Shown: in pieces, positions 1 through 7,876 of the stretch
How the letters are laid out: each line of letters begins with the position of its first letter
Position numbering within the stretch: the first letter of the stretch is position 1
Assembly (NCBI GenBank): GCA_016234495.1
Contig: JACRBI010000040.1
Coordinates: 124,001-188,000 of the forward strand
DNA from: Chloroflexota bacterium
GTDB taxonomy: Bacteria > Chloroflexota > Anaerolineae > Anaerolineales > Villigracilaceae
Direction of reading: 5' to 3'
Length of the DNA: 64,000 bases
The notes under the pieces: model-generated
Told to the model about the DNA's origin: nothing
Database searches by the model: none
Seen by the model: the letters and a program-made list of their open reading frames with translations, nothing else
Made by a program: the position numbers and the translations under genes

Positions 1-359
1 AAACCAATAGCGACGATGATAAAGGCGATTGCGATCAATCCGCGCAGGAAGCAGCCCATGCCGCCGCGAAATATTTTTTTGACGGGAGGTTTGGTTACCG
101 GCTTTGAAATCCTTGTTTGCTGCGGCGGGACCTGCCTTGAGGTCGGCTCGTAGGCGGCGCGTGTGACGCGCGTGCCTTCCACGTCAATTTCATTCACGCG
201 GCGCGGCAGGGGCATGTTGTCTTTGTCGAGGGCGGGGCGAATGATTGGAGGTGTCGAACCCTTCGTCGGCGGAGTCGGAGGCGCGGGTTTATATTCGCCC
301 TGAGTCTCCTCCTCAGATTTTATAATTCGGCGTATTCGGTCGTTGTCATCGTCGCTCAT
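1..359 (-). CDS. Membrane protein of unknown function, N-terminal part
   Basis: The frame is open from an ATG at 357-359 to the window edge, so only about 119 N-terminal residues are visible. The first ~95 residues are hydrophilic and rich in Asp, Glu, Pro, Thr and Arg (start MSDDDNDRIRRIIKSEEE), with no signal peptide. They end in a basic, Gly-rich stretch and a hydrophobic run (FLRGLIAIAFIIVAIG), which looks like a first membrane segment with a cytoplasmic tail. A bitopic enzyme such as a class A penicillin-binding protein would fit, but the catalytic part is outside the window and I do not identify it. Confidence 0.6.
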   Translation of the reverse strand, partial: MSDDDNDRIRRIIKSEEETQGEYKPAPPTPPTKGSTPPIIRPALDKDNMPLPRRVNEIDVEGTRVTRAAYEPTSRQVPPQQTRISKPVTKPPVKKIFRGGMGCFLRGLIAIAFIIVAIG

Positions 360-378
360 GGATTTCTCGCAAATCTCC

Positions 379-425
379 AATTACGAATTACCAGTTACGT
401 AATCAGTAATTGGTAATTCGTAATT
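379..425. repeat. Perfect 15-bp inverted repeat, AATTAC type
   Basis: The arms at 379-393 and 411-425 are exact reverse complements (AATTACGAATTACCA and TGGTAATTCGTAATT) around a 17-nt loop. It lies in the 68-bp gap between two minus-strand genes. A T-run follows on the plus strand only, so it is not an obvious terminator for the minus-strand MaoC gene. A related AATTACCAATTAC-type stretch lies inside the coding region at 30841-30900. Confidence 0.8.
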
Positions 426-427
426 TT

Positions 428-877
428 TTACTTCGGCTTGCTCAATACCAGCAGATTCAAGCTTCCGCGCTGACAGGCTTCATCGGTTTGATTTTTTACG
501 GTGACCGCCGCTGTGATCGAGCCGCCGCCGATGCGCGGCAGGGACTTGGTTTCGGTGACGTTCAACTCGGCTGAGATCGTGTCGCCGATGAAGAAGGGTT
601 TGACGAACTTCCACTCGTTGATCTCGCGGAAGGCAAGCACGGTGCCTTCGAGGAATCCCGTCCGCATGATCAGGCCGGTTGCGATGGACAAGCCCAAAAG
701 TCCGTGTGCGATGCGCTGCCCAAATTGAGTTTTACTCGCGAAGGCCGCATCGGTGTGGATTTGGTTGAAGTCGCCTGTCAGCCCGGCGAAGTCGAAAATA
801 TCACCCTCGCTGATCGTGCGCCCGACAGTGGTCACTTTTTGACCGACAAAAAATTCCTCGAAATAAAGTCCAGCCAT
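428..877 (-). CDS. MaoC-like (R)-specific enoyl-CoA hydratase/dehydratase
   Basis: This 149-residue single hot-dog-fold protein probably hydrates a 2-enoyl-CoA or a related acyl thioester in the cytoplasm. The family active-site pattern is visible: Asp36, Asn38 and His41 in GDFNQIH, followed by the IAHGLL segment around residues 56-61. Length is normal for a one-domain MaoC hydratase. AGGAG lies just upstream of the ATG (reading CGAGGAGACTAACAATG). There is no fatty-acid operon beside it, so the natural substrate cannot be told. An (R)-hydroxyacyl-CoA dehydratase in an unlinked pathway is equally possible. Confidence 0.85.
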   Translation of the reverse strand: MAGLYFEEFFVGQKVTTVGRTISEGDIFDFAGLTGDFNQIHTDAAFASKTQFGQRIAHGLLGLSIATGLIMRTGFLEGTVLAFREINEWKFVKPFFIGDTISAELNVTETKSLPRIGGGSITAAVTVKNQTDEACQRGSLNLLVLSKPK

Positions 878-982
878 TGTTAGTCTCCTCGTCTGTGTTA
901 GCGTTTAGCGGTTAGCCATTAGCTTCAAACCTGCAACCTTCAACTTGTCAACTTTCAAACCTTCAAGCCAAATTATACCCGT

Positions 983-1011
983 TTGACCTTCCGCGCTTTC
1001 GCCCGTACAAT
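983..1011 (+). promoter_or_regulatory. Sigma70-type promoter placed for a leaderless mRNA
   Basis: TTGACC (983-988), 17-bp spacer, TACAAT (1006-1011). The ATG at 1019 begins 7 nt after the -10 box, where transcription itself would be expected to start. An in-frame TTG at 983 would have to be transcribed from elsewhere, so this promoter supports the ATG at 1019 as the gene start. Confidence 0.65.
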
Positions 1012-1018
1012 ATGCGCC

Positions 1019-3403
1019 ATGCGCGATTGGTCTTTAAGCTCCGGCGACCCGCTCTACCTTTCTCTGGCGGCGGATGCCCGTCTGTGTAAGCCGGATTACG
1101 TCAACGACCATATCTGGGAGGTGGAACTGGGCGCGGCAGACCCGGAGCGCTCCGCTGTTTTGCTCAACACCACTTTCGGCCTGCGCGCGCGATCCATGCG
1201 CATTTTCCTGCGCTTCACAGAAAACAACACATCCGTCACAGACCCAAACACCTTCGCCGGCAAACCGTCACTGCGGCGGTATTACCCAAACTTCCTGACT
1301 CTCGATTTTGTTCCGCTCGAAGCCCTGAACGTCACGGCCGAATTCTGGGTTCCCGAATCCCACGCCGTCGCGGGGCGGGTCATGCTCACCAACAAAAGCA
1401 ACGCCATCCGCCAGATCAAACTGGAAGTCTGCGCCGCGCTTGCGCCGCTCGACGGTCAATCCATCATCCCGACTCAACAACAACTTGTAAATATTCTGGC
1501 AGGACAAACCGGCGGAATCGCGCCCGTCATCTTTATGACTGGCGGCCCAAAACACGGACCTGGCCCGCACACATCGCTCCTGCTGGACCTGGAGCTTGGT
1601 CCCGGCTCGACCAGGCAGATCACCTTTGCTGAAGCCGCGCTGGATACCGTCGCCGCCTCGTTTGACCTGGCGCGCCGCAGCGCCGCCCGCTCGTGGGAAG
1701 CGGAACGCGCCCGCATCGAAATGCTCGACGCCTCGCAGGTGCTCGACATCCGCACCGGCGACAATGACTGGGACGCCGCGCTCGCCTTCAGCCAACAGGC
1801 CGCGCACGGATTATTCTTCAGCGGCAGCGAGCATTTGCCCGGCCCGTCCTTTGTCAATGCGCGCCACGTGGATAACGGCTTTTCGCGCAAGGGCGACGGC
1901 ACAGATTACGCGCCCTCCTGGAACGGACAAACCCCGTTGGATGCATATTACATCTCCAGCATTTTGCACGGCGCGCCGCAGGTGACGAAGAATCTCATCC
2001 TCAATTTTCTCTCCACTCAAAATGAATATGGCGAAGTGGACAGCAAGCCCGGTCTCGCAGCCCAGCGCGGAAGGATCATCGCCGCGCCGCTGCTCGCCTC
2101 ACTCGCGTGGCAATATTTTCAAACCACCCAAGACGAAGCCTTTCTTGCCGAAGCATTTCCCAAATTAATTAAATTCTTCTGGTCGTGGTTTTCCTCCGCG
2201 CACGACCGCAACCGCGACGGCGCACCGGAATGGGATCACATTCTGCAAAGCGGTTTTGACGACAACCCGCTCTTCGATGTCTGGCATCCGTGGTCGCAGG
2301 GGCTGGATATTTCACTCGTTCACAGCCCTTCGCTGGAAGCCATGTTGTACCGCGAAGCAAATTCCATTGTGAAGATCGCGAAAAAACTTGGCAAGCCCAC
2401 AGAGGAAACCCTGCTTGTTAACTCGCAGGCTGAGACTTTAAAGTCAGCGCTCGCTGCGGGCTGGAATGCAGACCAAAGTTTTTATTCCTACCGTGACCGC
2501 GAAACAGGGCAGGTTTCAACCGGCAAAGTCATCGCAAAGAAAAAAGGCGATGGAAACATGAGACCCAAAGCGGAGTTTGAGTGTGGAGTCCGCCTGTTGG
2601 TGGAGATCCAGACCAAAAGTCCAGCCGCGAAGCGCCCCGAAGTGGAGATCAGTGAATACGTCACCAAATCTAAAGGCGAAGTCGAAACCATTTTTGGGCA
2701 TCAATTCCAATGGCGCAGCGGCGGGCTGGTGGCCACGACTCAAAAATTATTTTCACGCGTCGGCAAGATCAGCGTGACCGGCCTCGATGAAAAAGACAAA
2801 ATTATCGTGAAGCTGATCGACACTACCGGTGAAGACCTCACACTGGCATTGCCGTTGTGGGCGGGCGCTCTTGAAGCAGGGCAGGCGCGTGAGTTGATTC
2901 ACCGCAACCTGCTGATGGCAGACAGATTCGACCGCCCGTTTGGACTGCCGGCGCTGCCGCTTCCACCCGCGCCGGATGCTGATCCTGTCGCGATGAGCAT
3001 TTCCCTCCCGTGGAATCAACTGATCGGCGAAGGCCTGCTCGCGTACGGATTCCGCTCCGAAGCCACGCGCCTGACCGCGCATTTGATGAACGCGGTCATC
3101 CAAAACCTGAAACAGAACCGCGCTTTTTATCAGCGCTATCATGCTGAAAAAGGGACAGGCATCGGCGAACGAAATTCACTGCAGGGCTTCGCGCCGGTCG
3201 GCTTGTTCATGCAGGCGTTGGGCGTAACCATTCTTTCCGCCACAAAGGTAAAACTCGAAGGACGGAATTATTTCCCCTGGCCGGTGACAATTAAATACAA
3301 AGGCCTGACCATCGCACGCGGACTGGAGCAAACCGTTGTCACGTTCGTGAATGGTGAGAGTGCCATCGTAAAAGATGAGACATCCTGTATCGTTGAGATG
3401 TAA
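1019..3403 (+). CDS. GH63-like (alpha/alpha)6 glycoside hydrolase
   Basis: This 794-residue protein has an N-terminal beta-rich half (residues ~1-240) and an (alpha/alpha)6 catalytic part. Its acidic motif EWDHILQSGFDDNPLF (around residues 405-420) and a late GIGERNSLQG motif (around 718) match the general-acid and general-base regions of GH63-type glucosidases and glucosyl/mannosylglycerate hydrolases. An insertion of roughly 160 residues separates the two halves. It is followed by a terminator and then a glucosylglycerate-type gene cluster, so hydrolysis of that compatible solute or a related alpha-glucoside is likely. No signal peptide is seen, which implies a cytoplasmic enzyme. The exact substrate is inferred from neighbours only. 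Confidence 0.75.
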   Translation: MRDWSLSSGDPLYLSLAADARLCKPDYVNDHIWEVELGAADPERSAVLLNTTFGLRARSMRIFLRFTENNTSVTDPNTFAGKPSLRRYYPNFLTLDFVPLEALNVTAEFWVPESHAVAGRVMLTNKSNAIRQIKLEVCAALAPLDGQSIIPTQQQLVNILAGQTGGIAPVIFMTGGPKHGPGPHTSLLLDLELGPGSTRQITFAEAALDTVAASFDLARRSAARSWEAERARIEMLDASQVLDIRTGDNDWDAALAFSQQAAHGLFFSGSEHLPGPSFVNARHVDNGFSRKGDGTDYAPSWNGQTPLDAYYISSILHGAPQVTKNLILNFLSTQNEYGEVDSKPGLAAQRGRIIAAPLLASLAWQYFQTTQDEAFLAEAFPKLIKFFWSWFSSAHDRNRDGAPEWDHILQSGFDDNPLFDVWHPWSQGLDISLVHSPSLEAMLYREANSIVKIAKKLGKPTEETLLVNSQAETLKSALAAGWNADQSFYSYRDRETGQVSTGKVIAKKKGDGNMRPKAEFECGVRLLVEIQTKSPAAKRPEVEISEYVTKSKGEVETIFGHQFQWRSGGLVATTQKLFSRVGKISVTGLDEKDKIIVKLIDTTGEDLTLALPLWAGALEAGQARELIHRNLLMADRFDRPFGLPALPLPPAPDADPVAMSISLPWNQLIGEGLLAYGFRSEATRLTAHLMNAVIQNLKQNRAFYQRYHAEKGTGIGERNSLQGFAPVGLFMQALGVTILSATKVKLEGRNYFPWPVTIKYKGLTIARGLEQTVVTFVNGESAIVKDETSCIVEM

Positions 3404-3414
3404 TTCATGTTCAT

Positions 3415-3455
3415 AAAGTGACGGTCACGCTTAAACGTGACCGTCACTTTTGTTT
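3415..3455 (+). terminator. Rho-independent terminator, GTGACGGTCAC type
   Basis: A perfect 15-bp stem (3415-3429 with 3436-3450) and a 6-nt loop are followed by TTTTGTTTT. It closes the GH63-like gene. The stem core GTGACGGTCAC recurs, with one change, in the terminator at 9708-9747. Confidence 0.9.
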
Positions 3456-3486
3456 TAAGCAGAATTAATCTTTAACCTAAAAAGCA

Positions 3487-3495
3487 TGGTATAAA
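3487..3495 (+). promoter_or_regulatory. Extended -10 element TGGTATAAA
   Basis: CATGGTATAAAAATTT lies 44 bp before the next gene. The same CATGGTATAAAA string precedes the gene at 9820, and TGGTATAAAAAT precedes the one at 10979. No good -35 is visible, which fits an extended -10 promoter. Confidence 0.5.
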
Positions 3496-3538
3496 AATTT
3501 ATGAAATTTTTGAGCGCAGTATTGACCACAAAAACGTG

Positions 3539-5224
3539 ATGACAAAAAAACTTCTCAACCATCTCACCTTTTTATACGGGGAGGAGAAAGCGCCGCAGTT
3601 GTATGAGCGCGCGCAAAAACTGGTGGATGGCTATCGCGCGCAAATTTTTATCAGGAACGGGGAATTGACCGAACACGACTCCATTCTCATCACCTACGGC
3701 GATCAAGTGCGGTCGCAAAATGAAAAGCCGCTGAAAACGCTAAATAAATTCTGCAAAAAATATTTATCAAACATCATCAGCGGAATTCACATTCTGCCTT
3801 TTTACCCGTGGACTTCGGACGACGGTTTTTCGGTTATTGATTATCGTACAGTAGATTCAAACCTGGGGGATTGGGACGATGTCTCGCCCATGCAAAACCA
3901 TTTTCGCTTGATGTTCGACGGCGTCATCAATCACATCTCGGCCCAAAGTGAATGGTTCAAAGGCTTTTTGCGGGATGATCCGCGTTATCGCGATTACTTT
4001 ATTAAAGTGGATGGTTCGCCTGATCTTTCGCAGGTGGTTCGTCCGCGGGCAGTGCCGCTGCTTACACCCTTTCAAACTCCTTTGGGCGAGAAAAAAGTGT
4101 GGACAACATTCAGTGAAGACCAGATCGATCTCAACTTCAAAAACCCCGAAATCCTGCTTGAAATCCTCGATGTTTTGCTCATGTACGCGGAGCGCGGCGC
4201 GACATTCCTCCGCCTCGATGCGATTGCCTACTTGTGGAAGGACATCGGCACGACCTGCATTCACCTGCCGCAGACACATCGCGTCATTCAATTCTTGCGC
4301 GCCGCGCTGATTGAGGCCGCGCCGCATGTTCATATCATCACTGAAACGAACGTTCCGCACGCGGACAATATCTCCTACTTCGGCGATGGCACCAACGAAG
4401 CACAACTCGTCTACAACTTTGCGCTCCCCCCGCTGACCTTGCACACCTTCCACACAGGAAATGTGCGCGTGCTCTCCAACTGGGCAAAGACATTGACCTT
4501 GCCCTCGGACAAAACAACCTTCTTCAATTTCCTCGCCTCGCATGATGGAATTGGACTAAACCCTGCTCGTGGAATTTTATCGGACGCAGAGATCGACTCG
4601 CTGGTGGACAAGACTCTCGAACACGGCGGCTTAATATCGCACAAGCACGATGCGGATGGTTCGCAAACTGCGTATGAAATGAATATCAATTATTTTGACG
4701 CACTCTCCAACCCAAACAGTGATGAGCCGTTGAGTTTGCAGGCAGATCGTTTCATCGCTTCGCAGGCGATCATGCTTTCACTTCTCGGAGTGCCGGGAAT
4801 CTATTTTCACAGTCTTTTTGGCTCGCGCGGCTGGATTGAAGGCGTGAAATTGACTGGCCGCAACCGCACGATCAACCGCGAGAAATGCAACTTTGATAAA
4901 TTGCAAAACGAACTTGCAGATGAAAACTCACTGCGCTCAAAAGTTTTTGTACGGTATTCTCAATTGTTGAAGGCAAGAGGGAATATCCCGGCATTCCATC
5001 CGCATGGCGAGCAAAAGATTTTGGATGTTCATCCGGCAGCATTTGCGGTGGAACGTATTTCGCCAGGTGGAGAATCTCGTGCGTTGTGTTTGCATAATGT
5101 CAGCGCGAAGGAAATCACGTTTGCCACTGGGCATGTGACAGCTATGGATATTTTTACAGATCGGCTTTTACAGGCTTCAACGGTCAAACTTGAACCTTAT
5201 CAAATCTTATGGATGAGACTATGA
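3539..5224 (+). CDS. GH13_18 phosphorylase, probable glucosylglycerate phosphorylase (sucrose phosphorylase family)
   Basis: This 561-residue enzyme probably splits an alpha-glucoside with phosphate to give glucose 1-phosphate. The GH13 residues are in place: nucleophile Asp227 in FLRLDAIAYLW, acid/base Glu269 in ITETNVPH, and transition-state Asp336 in ASHDGIG. The TETNVPH and EAQLVYNFALPPL segments resemble the branch holding glucosylglycerate and glucosylglycerol phosphorylases more than classic sucrose phosphorylase (family knowledge). A GpgS-type gene 2.6 kb downstream supports glucosylglycerate as the substrate. The start is ATG 3539; GTG 3536 is the alternative, and neither has a clear Shine-Dalgarno. 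The stop overlaps the next start by ATGA, which indicates coupling. Confidence 0.8.
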   Translation: MTKKLLNHLTFLYGEEKAPQLYERAQKLVDGYRAQIFIRNGELTEHDSILITYGDQVRSQNEKPLKTLNKFCKKYLSNIISGIHILPFYPWTSDDGFSVIDYRTVDSNLGDWDDVSPMQNHFRLMFDGVINHISAQSEWFKGFLRDDPRYRDYFIKVDGSPDLSQVVRPRAVPLLTPFQTPLGEKKVWTTFSEDQIDLNFKNPEILLEILDVLLMYAERGATFLRLDAIAYLWKDIGTTCIHLPQTHRVIQFLRAALIEAAPHVHIITETNVPHADNISYFGDGTNEAQLVYNFALPPLTLHTFHTGNVRVLSNWAKTLTLPSDKTTFFNFLASHDGIGLNPARGILSDAEIDSLVDKTLEHGGLISHKHDADGSQTAYEMNINYFDALSNPNSDEPLSLQADRFIASQAIMLSLLGVPGIYFHSLFGSRGWIEGVKLTGRNRTINREKCNFDKLQNELADENSLRSKVFVRYSQLLKARGNIPAFHPHGEQKILDVHPAAFAVERISPGGESRALCLHNVSAKEITFATGHVTAMDIFTDRLLQASTVKLEPYQILWMRL

Positions 5225-6555
5225 CACATCACATCGGTTTTATCTCCACCCGCTTGGCAGGAACAGACGGCGTTTCGCTCGAAACGCAAAAATGGGCAAC
5301 GGTGCTCGAGCGGCTCGGGCACAAGTGTTTCTATTTTGCCGGCGAATGTGATCGAAACAGCGACCAATCTCACGTCACGCCTGAGGCGTTTTATCGCCAT
5401 CCCGAAATAGATAAATTAAATCAGCAAGCCTATTCGGGCAGTTGGACGGTGACGAAGGAGGCGCGCAAGGCTCATCCTGAAATTGCCTCGCTGCACAAGG
5501 ATTATTTCTCCAAGTACATTCGTCCGCCGCAAATGACGCGCCGCGTGAATGAATTGAAGGAATATCTCAAAGAGCAGTTGTACGAGTTCGCGCATCGCTT
5601 TGATTTGGAAATTCTCGTCATCGAAAATGCGGTCACGATCCCGCTTAACCTGCCGCTTGGTATTGCGATCACGGAATTCATCGCCGAGACGGGGTTTCCC
5701 ACCATCGCTCATCATCATGATTTTCATTGGGAGCGTCAGCGTTTTCAAGTCAACTGTGTGGGAGATTATCTCGCCGCGGCTTTCCCGCCCAACCTGCCTT
5801 CGATTCGACACGTGGTCATCAATTCGATTCAAGCCCAGCAGATCGCTTCGCGTTGTGGATTGGCGGCTCGCGTGATCCCCAACGTGATGAATTTCGACGC
5901 CCCGCCTCCCGCCTCGGATTCCTACTCCGAAACTGTTCGGAAAGACTTTGGCATTGGCCACGCTGAATATTTTTTCCTGCAGCCCACGCGCGTCATTCAA
6001 CGCAAAGGGATAGAGCACGCTGTTGAACTTGTCCGCAGACTTGAACTGCCTGCAAAATTGGTCATCTCTCACGCTTCCGGTGACGAGGGCACAGGTTACG
6101 AACAACGCGTGCGCGAGTATGCCCGCCTGCTGGATGTGACCGTTCGTTTTGAATCTGATCAGGTGCAGGATGAGCGCGGCCTCACAAAGGACGGCAAAAA
6201 GATTTACACGCTTGGCGATGTGTATCCGCGCGCAGATTTGATTACCTATCCATCCGCCATTGAAGGGTTTGGAAATGCCTTTCTCGAAGCCGTGTATTAC
6301 CGCCGCCCGATTTTTGTAAACAATTATTCGATCTACGAAGTGGATATCAAGCCGAAAGGGTTTCGCGCAGTCTGGTTCGATGGCTTTATTGATGCAGAGA
6401 CGCTCCATGCGGTGCGCCGTGTTTTGCAGAACCCTGCGCTGGCAGAGGAATGGGCGGAGGAAAATTACCAGCTTGCAAAGCGCTATTTTTCATTCACGGT
6501 GCTGGAGCGCCGTTTGCAATCAATTCTTGCAGATTGCCTGGGGCAGCAGGTATGA
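5221..6555 (+). CDS. GT4 glycosyltransferase, MggA/GgS-like candidate
   Basis: This 444-residue GT-B enzyme has an N-terminal acceptor half and a C-terminal nucleotide-sugar half carrying the retaining GT4 signature around EGFGNAFLEA (E-x7-E, near residue 345). The start ATG at 5221 overlaps the upstream stop in ATGA; an in-frame ATG at 5209 is less likely. It sits between a glucosylglycerate-type phosphorylase and a GpgS fusion. It may therefore add a second sugar to glucosylglycerate, as MggA does in mannosylglucosylglycerate producers, or make the glucosylglycerate directly. That role is inferred from context only. Confidence 0.75.
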   Translation: MTHHIGFISTRLAGTDGVSLETQKWATVLERLGHKCFYFAGECDRNSDQSHVTPEAFYRHPEIDKLNQQAYSGSWTVTKEARKAHPEIASLHKDYFSKYIRPPQMTRRVNELKEYLKEQLYEFAHRFDLEILVIENAVTIPLNLPLGIAITEFIAETGFPTIAHHHDFHWERQRFQVNCVGDYLAAAFPPNLPSIRHVVINSIQAQQIASRCGLAARVIPNVMNFDAPPPASDSYSETVRKDFGIGHAEYFFLQPTRVIQRKGIEHAVELVRRLELPAKLVISHASGDEGTGYEQRVREYARLLDVTVRFESDQVQDERGLTKDGKKIYTLGDVYPRADLITYPSAIEGFGNAFLEAVYYRRPIFVNNYSIYEVDIKPKGFRAVWFDGFIDAETLHAVRRVLQNPALAEEWAEENYQLAKRYFSFTVLERRLQSILADCLGQQV

Positions 6556-7772
6556 ACATTGCCATCCTGCATTACTCCGTTCCGCCCATCGTTGGCGGTG
6601 TGGAAAGTGTCATCGCTCATCACGCAAAGTTGATGTCTGCGGACGGACATTCTGTGCGTCTGGTTGCTGCGCGCGGCGAATCGCTGAGTGGCAAAGTCCC
6701 GTTGACAATCATTCCCCTGGCAGATTCGCGCCACGCACGGGTTGCGGAAATGAAAGACCAATTGGATCGCGGCGAAGTGACGCAGGATTTTGAATCCCTG
6801 CGCGATGAACTCGCTGGACAATTACAGGCTGTTTTATCGGGCGTGGATGTGCTGATCGCGCACAATGTCTGTTCTCTGAACAAAAACCTGGCATTAACCG
6901 CCGCGCTGCATCAATTACATGTTGCGCGAACGCAGCGCGTTCCGCGCCTGATTCTCTGGCATCATGACCTGGCGTGGACAACCCCGCGCTATCGGCCCGA
7001 ACTGCACGACGGTCATCCCTGGGATTTGCTGAAAACTGCATGGCCTGAAGCAGTTCAGGTCACGGTATCTGAAGCGCGGCAGGATGAACTCTCCGATTTG
7101 ATGAAGATCAAAAAATCCAAAATTCATGTCATCCCCAACGGCGTGGATGTAGGCAGGTTTCTCAAACTGGAGGAACAGACGCTCGAATACATTCAAAAAT
7201 TAAATCTGTTGCAGGCGAGTCCTTTGTTGCTGCTTCCCGTCCGCATCACGCCGCGCAAGAACATTGAACTGGCATTGCAGGTTTTAGCCGCCTTGCGAAA
7301 CGATTTCCCATCCGCCCAAATGGTTGTGACCGGCCCTCTCGGGCCGCATAACTCTGCGAACCTGCAATACTTTAAAAAGTTAAATCTGATCCGTGATGAG
7401 CTTGGATTAAATTCTTCCGTTCATTTTCTCGCAGAATTGACAAATGAGTACATCCCCGACCCGGTCATTTCAGATTTCTACAAACTTGCAGATGCGCTGC
7501 TCCTTCCCAGTTTTGAAGAAGGATTCGGCATTCCCATTTTGGAGGCGGGGCTTGCAGGCATTCCCGTCTTTTGCTCTGATATTTCCCCGCTAAAAAAACT
7601 TGGGGTTGAATTCGCAAATTATTTTTCACCCGAAGCCGACCCAAATGTTGTGGCTAAAATGATGGCCGGCCACTTTACAAACGATAAACTCTTCGGTTTG
7701 CGCGCATCCGTTCGTGAACATTTCACCTGGGAACGCATCTATGCCGCAAGAATCGCGCCCCTGCTCAAATAA
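6552..7772 (+). CDS. GT4 family glycosyltransferase
   Basis: This 406-residue retaining GT-B transferase opens with a Rossmann-type strand and Gly-rich loop (MNIAILHYSVPPIVGGVE). It carries VIPNGVD mid-protein and the donor-binding EEGFGIPILEAG near residue 320. It starts on the ATGA overlapping the previous stop, so it is the third gene of a translationally coupled set. With no membrane segment it is probably cytoplasmic. It and the upstream GT4 differ clearly in sequence, so they are not a recent duplication. The acceptor is unknown; context points to a sugar-extended compatible solute. Confidence 0.75.
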   Translation: MNIAILHYSVPPIVGGVESVIAHHAKLMSADGHSVRLVAARGESLSGKVPLTIIPLADSRHARVAEMKDQLDRGEVTQDFESLRDELAGQLQAVLSGVDVLIAHNVCSLNKNLALTAALHQLHVARTQRVPRLILWHHDLAWTTPRYRPELHDGHPWDLLKTAWPEAVQVTVSEARQDELSDLMKIKKSKIHVIPNGVDVGRFLKLEEQTLEYIQKLNLLQASPLLLLPVRITPRKNIELALQVLAALRNDFPSAQMVVTGPLGPHNSANLQYFKKLNLIRDELGLNSSVHFLAELTNEYIPDPVISDFYKLADALLLPSFEEGFGIPILEAGLAGIPVFCSDISPLKKLGVEFANYFSPEADPNVVAKMMAGHFTNDKLFGLRASVREHFTWERIYAARIAPLLK

Positions 7773-7849
7773 CCCTCACCCTAGCCCTCTTCCATTTGGG
7801 AGAGGGGACTCCCTTCTCTGTATGTCGGGGAAGGGTTGGGGATGGGGCT
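7771..7849. repeat. Interspersed palindrome, CCCTCACCCTAGCCCTC type
   Basis: The 104-bp gap between the GT4 and GpgS genes is largely filled by an imperfect inverted repeat. The left arm is AACCCTCACCCTAGCCCTC and the right arm is GGGTTGGGGATGGGG, with a second pair of short arms between them. The composition matches the CCCTCACCCCAGCCCTC palindromes common in many bacterial genomes. It begins directly at the stop codon of the upstream gene. Confidence 0.65.
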
Positions 7850-7876
7850 TTGCGTTAAATATTAAAAGGAGCCAAA

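Noticed and set aside
1268-2020. Several long minus-strand open frames opposite the GH63-like gene
   Set aside because: They are frame shadows in GC-rich coding DNA; they show Arg/Ala/Gly-rich composition and no domain, while the plus-strand gene has clear motifs.
5416-6408. 330-residue open frame opposite the GT4 gene at 5221-6555
   Set aside because: It has no recognisable motif or ribosome site, and the opposite strand codes for an intact GT4 enzyme in an overlapping operon.
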